A stretch of 7,800 bases of DNA, from the NCBI GenBank assembly GCA_947470005.1, contig CANISA010000067.1, forward strand, positions 1 to 7,800. The letters are read 5' to 3'. Both the position numbers and the translations under genes were made by a program. The notes beneath the pieces are model-generated. The model saw nothing but the letters and a program-made list of their open reading frames with translations, made no database searches and was not told the DNA's origin. Within the stretch, counting starts at the first letter, position 1. Every line of letters begins with the position of its first letter. The stretch is from Legionellaceae bacterium (GTDB taxonomy: Bacteria; Pseudomonadota; Gammaproteobacteria; Legionellales; Legionellaceae). Shown here one piece after another: positions 1 to 5,682 of this stretch.

Positions 1-729
1 ATGAGAGTGCGCATTGATAAATGCATCCGCATGAATTGAAATAAACACATCCGCGTTGTGTTTTCTCGCAATCATCAAACGCTGGCGCAACCCAACGTAA
101 TAGTCGCCGTCACGGGTTAGCACCGCGTGCATGCCTGGCTGCTTGTCAATCAACTGCTTTAACAGTTTAGCAATCGCAAGAACCACCTGTTTTTCAACAC
201 GATGTGCAGGTCCTATTGCACCCGGATCGTGGCCTCCATGCCCAGGATCGAGCACAATCACGACGTTGCGAAGAGACCCGGCTGGTGCGCGATGCGTGAC
301 CGTTGAGGGTCTCACATATGCGGGTGTTGAAACCAAGGGGATCCCTGCCTTTTGAGGCGTCAACACCAAGCGAAGCACCGACGACGTCGCCCGCAAAGGA
401 CTGGCCGTAAAACGTACTGGCGCCACCACATCAAACACCAAACGTAACGTATGCGGCGTCGGGTGACCCGCACGCACGCGGGCAACCAGTCCGCGACGCT
501 TCACAGCATGTGCCACATCAAGCCGAGTGGTCGTATCAGCCAAGTCAATCACGACGCGATCGGGGTGCGTTAGATAAAATAAATGGTAACGAGAGGAGCC
601 TGAAAACGTGCACTGAATGGACGCGGCCCCGCCGGAGTCGTTCTGAACAGCAAGTGCTGTCAATGTTGAGGCACAGACGTCGATGCAAAGACTCAAGCAA
701 AAAAACAACCCAGCCATTCGCTTACTCAT
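1..729 (-). CDS. N-acetylmuramoyl-L-alanine amidase (AmiB/AmiC type), 3' end beyond window
   Basis: Periplasmic zinc amidase that cleaves the bond between N-acetylmuramic acid and the stem-peptide L-alanine, used in septal peptidoglycan splitting during cell separation. My translation of the minus strand gives 243 residues with no stop before the left edge, so the C-terminus is missing. Residues 1-29 form a signal peptide (MSKR followed by a hydrophobic core, then ALA). Residues of about 30-125 resemble the AMIN targeting domain (HPDRVVIDL, LRLVFDV). The Amidase_3 domain starts near 135 with VIVLDPGHGGHDPGAIG; H164 and E179 (in VEKQVV) are the expected zinc ligands, and SIHAD near 231-235 supplies the third His. 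The ATG overlaps the tsaE stop (ATGA), so the two are translationally coupled. The tsaE-amidase pair is common in Gammaproteobacteria, usually followed by mutL, which would lie outside. AmiB and AmiC cannot be separated without the C-terminus. Confidence 0.93.
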   Translation of the reverse strand, partial: MSKRMAGLFFCLSLCIDVCASTLTALAVQNDSGGAASIQCTFSGSSRYHLFYLTHPDRVVIDLADTTTRLDVAHAVKRRGLVARVRAGHPTPHTLRLVFDVVAPVRFTASPLRATSSVLRLVLTPQKAGIPLVSTPAYVRPSTVTHRAPAGSLRNVVIVLDPGHGGHDPGAIGPAHRVEKQVVLAIAKLLKQLIDKQPGMHAVLTRDGDYYVGLRQRLMIARKHNADVFISIHADAFINAHSH

Positions 730-1202
730 GATGCCTCGACTAAACAAGATAAGAGGGTAGCGCCAGCCGGGCTCAACGCCGACACCTGTAGCAATCGACC
801 CTCTCCATTGAAGATTAAAGAGAAGTCCACATCAATCAACGGAAGCATAGATATCGCCCGTTCAGGCCATTCAATACAGCAGATCGCCTGTGTTGAAAAA
901 TAATCACGAAAACCGATGTACTCAAGCTCCGCCTCATCCTCAATACGGTACAGATCAAAATGATGCAGCAGCGCACGTTGGTCCGGCAAGGGGTAGCTTT
1001 CAACCAGCGAAAACGTAGGACTTTTAATGGCTCCCGTGACCCTTAAGGCACGAAGCATCGCACGAACCAAGGTGGTTTTGCCCGCACCAAGATCGCCGCG
1101 GAACGCTAAAATAAGCGGAGAGACCAAGGCGGCTGCCAACCGCCTTGCAACCTGCTCCGTCGCATCTTCGGTCGGCAAATCAAACGAAGCCTGAATGCCC
1201 AC
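726..1202 (-). CDS. tsaE: tRNA threonylcarbamoyladenosine biosynthesis ATPase TsaE (YjeE)
   Basis: Cytoplasmic P-loop ATPase that works with TsaB and TsaD to make N6-threonylcarbamoyladenosine at position 37 of ANN-decoding tRNAs. The 158-residue product has the family's usual length. Visible motifs are the Walker A GDLGAGKTT at residues 36-44, the IKSPTF switch element at 59-64, HFDLYR at 81-86 and CCIEWPE at 108-114. The start is a GTG three bases after the sspB stop. No in-frame ATG precedes it, because the upstream codon is GTC and the one before that is the sspB TAA. The Shine-Dalgarno match before this GTG is weak, so translation may depend on coupling to sspB. The stop TGA overlaps the ATG of the amidase gene. 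The last 30 residues look less conserved than the core. Confidence 0.95.
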   Translation of the reverse strand: MGIQASFDLPTEDATEQVARRLAAALVSPLILAFRGDLGAGKTTLVRAMLRALRVTGAIKSPTFSLVESYPLPDQRALLHHFDLYRIEDEAELEYIGFRDYFSTQAICCIEWPERAISMLPLIDVDFSLIFNGEGRLLQVSALSPAGATLLSCLVEAS

Positions 1203-1205
1203 GAC

Positions 1206-1601
1206 TTATTCGACCAATTTTAGAACAGGTTTCCCACGCGATCGTGAGGACGTCGTCGATGCGGCATCCGCTGGCGGAAGCGGATCATAATCCTCACCAA
1301 ATTCCATGCCACGGCCATTTTCTTTCGCGTAAATAGCCAGCACGGCGCCTGGACTTAAAAAAAGCTGCATCGTTTGCCCAGAAAAACGCGTCGTAAACAA
1401 AATCCTATCATTATCCAAATGCAAGCCACGGCATGATTTGGGTGAAATATTAAGGATAATTCGCCCACCATTCACGTGCTCCTGCGGAACTTCCACACCA
1501 GGGTACTCCGCATTCACCAGAAGATAAGGCGTTAACTCATTGTCCACAATCCAATCGTATATCGCACGAATAAGATATGGTTTATTTGAGGTCATGCTCA
1601 T
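1206..1601 (-). CDS. sspB: Stringent starvation protein B, ClpXP specificity adaptor
   Basis: SspB binds ssrA-tagged proteins and other substrates and delivers them to the ClpXP protease. The 131-residue product has the N-terminal substrate-binding dimer domain at about residues 6-105. Family-typical stretches are KPYLIRAIYDWIVDNELTPY (7-26), GGRIILNISP (45-54) and AVLAIYAKENG (86-96). The C-terminal tail RGKPVLKLVE (122-131) matches the ClpX-binding XB motif that ends E. coli SspB. The acidic linker between domain and tail is short, about 20 residues, which explains the overall length of 131 compared with about 165 in E. coli. Two ATGs lie at the start (MSM); the first is two bases after the sspA stop and is preferred. 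The gene follows sspA as in Pseudomonas and E. coli and should share its transcript. Confidence 0.96.
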   Translation of the reverse strand: MSMTSNKPYLIRAIYDWIVDNELTPYLLVNAEYPGVEVPQEHVNGGRIILNISPKSCRGLHLDNDRILFTTRFSGQTMQLFLSPGAVLAIYAKENGRGMEFGEDYDPLPPADAASTTSSRSRGKPVLKLVE

Positions 1602-1603
1602 CG

Positions 1604-2224
1604 CTACGCTGCCCTTAGCTGCCGCTCAGCATCCGTTAAACTGGTTTGGAATGATTCACGCTTAAACAAACGCTGGATGTAAGCCTGCAAACCAACCGCA
1701 TCCGCCGGGATTTCGATGCCTAATTGTGGTAAACGCCACAACAAGGGGGCAAGCGCGCAATCCAGCAACGAATACTCATCGCTCAGAAAATAAGGCTTGT
1801 CTAAGAAAACAGGCTCAAGGCCAATTAAGCTGTCGATCAAGAGCTGACGCGTCGCATCAACCTCTTTACCTGCGTGAATTTGGTTCATCAACGAATACCA
1901 ATCCTGCTCAATGCGATGCATCATTTTACGCGTTTCAGCGCGCGCGACGGGATAAACCGGCAACAACGGAGGGTGTGGAAAACGCTCATCCAAATATTCC
2001 ATGATGATCCGTGCTTCGTACAGGACCAATTCACGGTCAATCAGCGTAGGCACTGTGCCGTAGGGGTTCTGCGCGAGCAAAACGTCTGAAACATCATTCT
2101 TCCTGACCGGGATAATTTCAACATTCACCCCTTTTTCCGCTAAGACTATCCGAACTTGATGACTGTATATGTCATCACTGTCCGAATACAATGACATGAT
2201 CGTGCGTTTTGCTATGATAGCCAT
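1604..2224 (-). CDS. sspA: Stringent starvation protein A, RNA polymerase-associated
   Basis: SspA binds RNA polymerase and alters promoter choice in stationary phase and acid or starvation stress; in several pathogens it controls virulence genes. The 206-residue product has the glutathione S-transferase fold: a thioredoxin-like N-terminal domain (about 8-85) and a helical C-terminal domain (about 90-200). The N-terminus MAIIAKRTIMSLYSDSDD is the family's typical start. The motif NPYGTVPTL (53-61) and the block RFPHPPLLPVYPVARAE are strongly SspA-like. The PHP at 83-85 is the surface motif known to be needed for transcription activation. The catalytic Cys or Ser of active glutathione transferases is not evident, as usual for SspA. 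The ATG has a good ribosome binding site, GAGGA, seven bases upstream. It is the first gene of sspA-sspB-tsaE-amidase. Confidence 0.97.
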   Translation of the reverse strand: MAIIAKRTIMSLYSDSDDIYSHQVRIVLAEKGVNVEIIPVRKNDVSDVLLAQNPYGTVPTLIDRELVLYEARIIMEYLDERFPHPPLLPVYPVARAETRKMMHRIEQDWYSLMNQIHAGKEVDATRQLLIDSLIGLEPVFLDKPYFLSDEYSLLDCALAPLLWRLPQLGIEIPADAVGLQAYIQRLFKRESFQTSLTDAERQLRAA

Positions 2225-2266
2225 CCACTTTTCCTCGTCGTTAACCGTCTAATAAACCATCCGACC

Positions 2267-2275
2267 ATTGTATCA
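2267..2275 (-). promoter_or_regulatory. Extended -10 promoter candidate for sspA operon
   Basis: On the minus strand the sequence TGATACAAT combines an extended -10 TG with a five-of-six TATAAT match, about 43 bases upstream of the sspA ATG. A -35 match at normal spacing (AACACA, 17-bp spacer) is poor, as is usual for extended -10 promoters. It lies between the stop of the 365-residue gene and sspA, and I see no rho-independent terminator before it, so read-through from upstream is also possible. Confidence 0.5.
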
Positions 2276-2307
2276 CAAGTTAAACCCGGTGTGTTGCACG
2301 GTGATCC

Positions 2308-3405
2308 TTAGATTGGAACAGTCTTTGGAGTAACTGCTTGATTTTCCACATCGCTCACGGGTTCATTCGCGGCCTTTGGATTATTTTTTCCCGAAAAAAA
2401 GTGATAAGCAATCAAAAGGCCACCGCTCACAATCAATGCGGGCGTCAACACAGCAGTGACACTTGTCTGTTCGCCGCTCGAGCTAAAAAAAGCACGAACA
2501 AGCCCACCCGCACCCACACAACCCAGGCCTAAATAAAAAGATGCATTTGTATCAACCACTGCCACCACTTTTTCGGATTTATCTGGTGTATAAGGTGCCT
2601 TTTCATCAATCACTGCCATCCCTTTTTTAGGTTTATTTTGAACATAATAGCTACTGATTAAATGAAAAATATCCTGATAACAGCACGCCAGGTGTTGAAC
2701 GTGCTGTGGCGGAAAGCAATCCTCAGGCGTAAACATAACCTGAGGGTATGATTTCATGTACGCTTCCACCACATGCTCAATCACCATGAGATACCCCATG
2801 TTAACGACATAGACGGTTTTTGATGAGTCTTGTAAATGACCGCGCAAATCAATCAGGTGAACCATGTCCAAATCGCCCGTCGAATCAGCCAAACAATCAT
2901 TGATTCGTTGAGTAACGGCCTCAACAAGCAAAGAAAATGAGCCGAGTGACGTTTGGCGTTGAGGAGACTGAACCGGACAGAGCTGGTTTTCTTTCAATAT
3001 GCACGCGTACGTGGCAAAAATCGCAGCGGGTCCTAAGCTCCCATAAAAACAATTCATCAACTGTTCGTGATGTGCAGCGAACGCCATGGGGTTACTGTAC
3101 GCCATGCCAATGGATAACTTAACAAAAAATATTATTTTTTTCTCTCTTTCTTTCACAGGAAACAACTGACGATCTTCGGCTGAATGACGACCAAAACAGG
3201 TCATCGTTTCTATAATGTCTCTCGAGGTGAGAGATAAGCCATCATCTCGCATTGAAACCAGTGCATCTGAGAGTACATCAGGGTTGGTTCTATCAATAAA
3301 TAAAGCTAATTTTTTTGGAACAACCAAGCCATTTTCATCGGTGACGTTTATTAAAGACATATTACCGCTTTTCATCAAATTGTTTTCCCGCATTAGGTGA
3401 AGCAT
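2308..3405 (-). CDS. Unrecognised protein with C-terminal hydrophobic hairpin
   Basis: I do not recognise this 365-residue protein. It has no N-terminal signal peptide. Residues 1-255 look soluble and mainly helical, with scattered Cys and many Met, His and aromatic residues (for example MAYSNPMAFAAHHEQLMNCF at 101-120). Residues 257-270 and 275-288 are two similar copies of an 18-residue-period repeat (KKGMAVIDEKA and EKVVAVVDTNA). Two hydrophobic segments follow, about 289-308 and 317-337, and a polar tail of about 28 residues ends in KTVPI. The simplest reading is a cytosolic domain tethered by a C-terminal membrane hairpin. The annotated ATG lacks a Shine-Dalgarno sequence; the Mets at 5, 11 (GGGA upstream) or 16 are possible starts. 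It sits between petC and sspA, which are adjacent in relatives, so it is probably a lineage-specific insertion. A secreted effector is conceivable but nothing seen here proves it. Confidence 0.85.
   Translation of the reverse strand: MLHLMRENNLMKSGNMSLINVTDENGLVVPKKLALFIDRTNPDVLSDALVSMRDDGLSLTSRDIIETMTCFGRHSAEDRQLFPVKEREKKIIFFVKLSIGMAYSNPMAFAAHHEQLMNCFYGSLGPAAIFATYACILKENQLCPVQSPQRQTSLGSFSLLVEAVTQRINDCLADSTGDLDMVHLIDLRGHLQDSSKTVYVVNMGYLMVIEHVVEAYMKSYPQVMFTPEDCFPPQHVQHLACCYQDIFHLISSYYVQNKPKKGMAVIDEKAPYTPDKSEKVVAVVDTNASFYLGLGCVGAGGLVRAFFSSSGEQTSVTAVLTPALIVSGGLLIAYHFFSGKNNPKAANEPVSDVENQAVTPKTVPI
2542..2637 (-). repeat. In-frame direct repeat, 54-bp period, within the 365-residue gene
   Basis: Positions 2542-2583 and 2596-2637 are two 42-base copies that match at about 32 of 42 positions by hand alignment. 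The offset is 54 bases, or exactly 18 codons, so the duplication keeps the frame. The encoded copies are KGMAVIDEKA and KVVAVVDTNA with flanks. Several differences fall at third codon positions, suggesting an old duplication kept under protein-level constraint. Confidence 0.75.
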
Positions 3406-3477
3406 GAGGTGATCTTTGTTGTTGCTGGCGTAAATCGCACCATGCGAGGGAGCGCTATCGTCCCTATTTTAGGATGC

Positions 3478-3506
3478 ATTGTACCTTTATTTCGCACGTC
3501 AATCAA
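3478..3506 (-). promoter_or_regulatory. Sigma70-like promoter candidate for the 365-residue gene
   Basis: The minus strand reads TTGATT (3501-3506), a 17-bp spacer, then TACAAT (3478-3483). This is four of six and five of six against consensus at ideal spacing. Transcription would start near 3471 and leave a leader of roughly 65 bases to the first ATG, or about 110 to the Met-16 codon. The leader contains a small inverted repeat, AGGGA/TCCCT (3447-3451 and 3461-3465). Confidence 0.5.
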
Positions 3507-3517
3507 TTAAACAAACA

Positions 3518-3529
3518 AGATGATCATCT
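3518..3529. repeat. 12-bp perfect palindrome between divergent promoters
   Basis: AGATGATCATCT is a perfect 12-bp palindrome. It lies between the -35 of the leftward promoter candidate (3501-3506) and the -35 of the rightward candidate (3555-3560). The position would suit a dimeric regulator acting on both divergent genes, but a single short palindrome could also be chance. Confidence 0.35.
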
Positions 3530-3554
3530 ATAGCCTTAAAACAAGCGTCTTTTG

Positions 3555-3583
3555 TTGACATCAGATTCGCACCATCGCATGAT
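3555..3583 (+). promoter_or_regulatory. Promoter candidate for the 116-residue plus-strand gene
   Basis: A perfect TTGACA (3555-3560) is followed after 17 bases by CATGAT (3578-3583), four of six to consensus. The predicted start near 3590 would leave a leader of only about 11 bases before the ATG at 3601 and would barely include the weak CAGG ribosome binding site. Either translation is nearly leaderless, the true start codon is further in (Met-7 at 3619), or the -10 is misassigned. Confidence 0.4.
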
Positions 3584-3600
3584 GACGCAGGTCATATTTT

Positions 3601-3951
3601 ATGGCGGTTGTAGTGACGATGACAAAACTAACGCGTAACGCAATCAATGGCCTTTTTCTTTCAACGAATCCATCGCCTCCGGATTGCAAGCTGTCCAATC
3701 GCCCCAGTTCGCATCCCATTCCGAACAAATTTATTGAGCGATTGATCTACCTCATCAAGCTACGTCAACTAACGAACAAGAATAAAAACACCGATGAACA
3801 CCTTCGCCAAAAAGCGTTCGACGAACTCAACGAGGCGAGGGAAAACGGAACCTATGAAGAAACGGTAGAAAAAATAAATTGGGAATACCGATTCGCCGTG
3901 GCGGATGAAAAAAAGCGCGAAGCGCTTAATATGACCAACATGGTGATTTGA
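3601..3951 (+). CDS. Small charged hypothetical protein, convergent with petC
   Basis: I do not recognise this 116-residue product. No signal peptide or clear membrane segment is visible. Residues 1-42 are low in order, with a Pro/Ser-rich part (TNPSPPDCK, RPSSHPIP). Residues 43-110 are rich in Lys, Glu and Arg and likely helical (KFIERLIYLIKLRQL, then HLRQKAFDELNEAR and KINWEYRF). This is the only gene in the window read from the plus strand. No competing long frame lies on the opposite strand, which favours a real gene. It ends seven bases before the stop of the convergent petC gene, and its last codons contain a hairpin plus A-run that reads as the petC terminator on the other strand. The ribosome binding site is weak (CAGG, nine bases before ATG). 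It may be a lineage-specific gene or the remnant of a larger one. Confidence 0.55.
   Translation: MAVVVTMTKLTRNAINGLFLSTNPSPPDCKLSNRPSSHPIPNKFIERLIYLIKLRQLTNKNKNTDEHLRQKAFDELNEARENGTYEETVEKINWEYRFAVADEKKREALNMTNMVI
3908..3927 (-). terminator. Rho-independent terminator of petABC
   Basis: On the minus strand AAGCGC, loop TTC, GCGCTT is followed by a run of Ts (seven As at 3908-3914 on the plus strand, two of which belong to the stem). The stem has six perfect pairs. It begins about 32 bases after the petC stop, the right place to end the pet transcript. It lies wholly inside codons of about 103-109 of the convergent plus-strand gene. Confidence 0.75.
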
Positions 3952-3958
3952 CTTAACC

Positions 3959-4498
3959 TTATTTATTTATCCTGCGCCAATAAAGCCGTTTCAATCGATA
4001 CACGACAGTCAACAGCACCAACAAAAAAAGCATCACCCCAACGCCTATTTTGATCCGAATGCTTGCCGAAGGATCCGACACATACGTAAGAAAAGCCACT
4101 AAATCAACCACCACACCGTCTAACGCATCCGCGGTCAACGGGGCAAATGGATTGGGCATCATGAGGTCAGGGACCAATTGATTATTGGTTCCAAACGGTT
4201 GTCGCTCATCATGATAAAAAGAAGTTAAATAAGTATACAACCACTCCGGCCCTCGGGCCTTCGCCGTTAACGATAGATCGGGCGGAACTTGGCCAAACCA
4301 ACGGCGCGCGTCGTCAACAGGCATGCTGACCGGGGGCACAGCGATTTGATTATTACGTAGATAACGCAAGGCATGACAGCCCGAGCAATAATCCATAAAC
4401 AAGAGAGCCCCACGTTGCACGTGAGCCGGCGGAGCTGTAAACCCATCCATGCACGTGAGCAACAGCGTCATCGCGATAGCCGCCCATAAGGGATTCAT
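3959..4498 (-). CDS. petC: Cytochrome c1, haem subunit of cytochrome bc1 complex (compact)
   Basis: Membrane-anchored c-type cytochrome that takes electrons from the Rieske protein and passes them to soluble or membrane cytochrome c. The 179-residue product has an N-terminal signal peptide (about 1-21) and the haem-binding CSGCH at 38-42, followed by ALRYLR as in other c1 proteins. WFGQVPPDLSL (67-77) and ARGPEWLYTYLTSFY (81-95) are typical. M114 in MMPNPF is the likely axial haem ligand. A C-terminal membrane anchor spans about 149-167 with a basic end. Proteobacterial c1 is commonly about 240-260 residues. Here the stretch between CSGCH and WFGQ is only about 24 residues, and the stretch between the Met ligand and the anchor is also short. 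Its ATG overlaps the petB stop by four bases. All core motifs are present, so the gene looks intact and functional. Confidence 0.95.
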   Translation of the reverse strand: MNPLWAAIAMTLLLTCMDGFTAPPAHVQRGALLFMDYCSGCHALRYLRNNQIAVPPVSMPVDDARRWFGQVPPDLSLTAKARGPEWLYTYLTSFYHDERQPFGTNNQLVPDLMMPNPFAPLTADALDGVVVDLVAFLTYVSDPSASIRIKIGVGVMLFLLVLLTVVYRLKRLYWRRINK

Positions 4499-5682
4499 TC
4501 GTCCATCCGCTCAGGTAATGCCTGATGTGATTCATGCTTGCTGTACAACGGCATCAAGAGAAAATAGGCAAAATAGACCACCGTACTCCCGCGTGCGACC
4601 CATAATGTCCCTGGTGTGAGCGCTCGAGTGCCTAAGAACCCCAAGACGAGCACACTCAGAATGAAAAACACCAAGGCTGCTTGGGAATAATAGCCTTTAT
4701 AACGCATGGCGCGCACGGGGCTTCTATCCAACCAGGGTAAGAAAAACAACACGAGCATCGCACTTCCCATCACCACAACACCCCATAACTTATCGGGGAT
4801 AGCACGCAGCATGGCGTAAAAAGGCGCCATATACCACAACGGCGTGATGTGTTGAGGCGTCACCAAGGGATTGGCCGGCTCGAGGTTAGTCGGCTCTAAA
4901 AAATACCCGCCCATGTCCGGAAAAAAAAACACCACAGCAAAAAATCCCATGAAAAACAAAACCGCACCCAGGGCATCCTTGAGCGTGTAATACGGATGAA
5001 ACGGAATTTTATCCTGAGGCAATGGATCAATACCCTGTGGATTATTTGAACCAACCTGACGAAGAGCCGCGATGTGCAACCACACAAAAAGCATGATCAA
5101 CAAAGGAACGCCAATAATATGCAACGCATAAAATCGGTGTAGCGTTGCATCCGACACCGTGTAATCGCCACGCACCCACGTGACAAACGTCTCCCCCACA
5201 TAGGGAATAGCACCCAGCAGAGACGTCATCACTTGGGCTCCCCAATAAGATAATTGGCCCCAGGGAAGCAAATAGCCAAAGCACGCTTCTGCCGTCAAGA
5301 GCAGAAACAAAAACATCCCTAAAAGCCAAACCAGCTCACGTGGCCGTTGATACGAACCATACAGCAGCCCGCGAAACAGATGCAGGTAAATCACAATAAA
5401 AAAAGCAGACGCTCCTGTTGAATGCATGTACCGCAACAACCAGCCATAATTAACATCCCGCATGATGGTTTGAACGGAATGAAAGGCTTCATCAGCCGTC
5501 GGCGTATAAAACATCGTCAACCAAAAGCCTGTCACCAATTGATTGAGCAAGACCAAAAGCGCCAGCGATCCAAACAGATAATACACGTTTAAATTTTTTG
5601 GCAGGTAATACTCGCTCGCATACTGTTTCCACACACGACGCCATGGAAGGCGCGCGTCAATCCATGATCCAAGTCGGCTCAT
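4495..5682 (-). CDS. petB: Cytochrome b subunit of cytochrome bc1 complex
   Basis: Integral membrane core of the bc1 complex; it holds haems bL and bH and the quinol-oxidising (Qo) and quinone-reducing sites. The 395-residue product has about eight hydrophobic helices. Haem ligands are H87 and H101 on helix B (13 residues between) and H188 and H203 on helix D (14 between, the spacing seen in b6 and in many gamma- and betaproteobacterial cytochromes b). GYLLPWGQLSYWGAQV (136-151) and GSNNPQG (211-217) are family signatures. The Qo motif PEWY appears here as PLWY (281-284). Length is slightly under the usual 400-430. It overlaps petA and petC by four bases each (ATGA), and a strong ribosome binding site, GAGGGG, sits five bases before its ATG inside the petA end. 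One transcript with petA and petC is expected. Confidence 0.97.
   Translation of the reverse strand: MSRLGSWIDARLPWRRVWKQYASEYYLPKNLNVYYLFGSLALLVLLNQLVTGFWLTMFYTPTADEAFHSVQTIMRDVNYGWLLRYMHSTGASAFFIVIYLHLFRGLLYGSYQRPRELVWLLGMFLFLLLTAEACFGYLLPWGQLSYWGAQVMTSLLGAIPYVGETFVTWVRGDYTVSDATLHRFYALHIIGVPLLIMLFVWLHIAALRQVGSNNPQGIDPLPQDKIPFHPYYTLKDALGAVLFFMGFFAVVFFFPDMGGYFLEPTNLEPANPLVTPQHITPLWYMAPFYAMLRAIPDKLWGVVVMGSAMLVLFFLPWLDRSPVRAMRYKGYYSQAALVFFILSVLVLGFLGTRALTPGTLWVARGSTVVYFAYFLLMPLYSKHESHQALPERMDE

Noticed and set aside
131..731. Plus-strand open frames at the left edge
   Set aside because: They are antisense to the amidase gene, whose minus-strand translation has a signal peptide, an AMIN-like region and the zinc-binding motifs.
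2278..2306. Possible terminator after the 365-residue gene
   Set aside because: The GTGCAACAC-like symmetry gives only a weak stem and no T-run follows.
2308..3405. Calling the 365-residue protein a type IV secretion effector
   Set aside because: Only its position and hydrophobic hairpin hint at this; no eukaryotic-like domain or clear secretion signal is visible.
4896..5329. Minus-strand short frames inside cytochrome b
   Set aside because: They are out-of-frame shadows of petB with no ribosome binding site or recognisable product.
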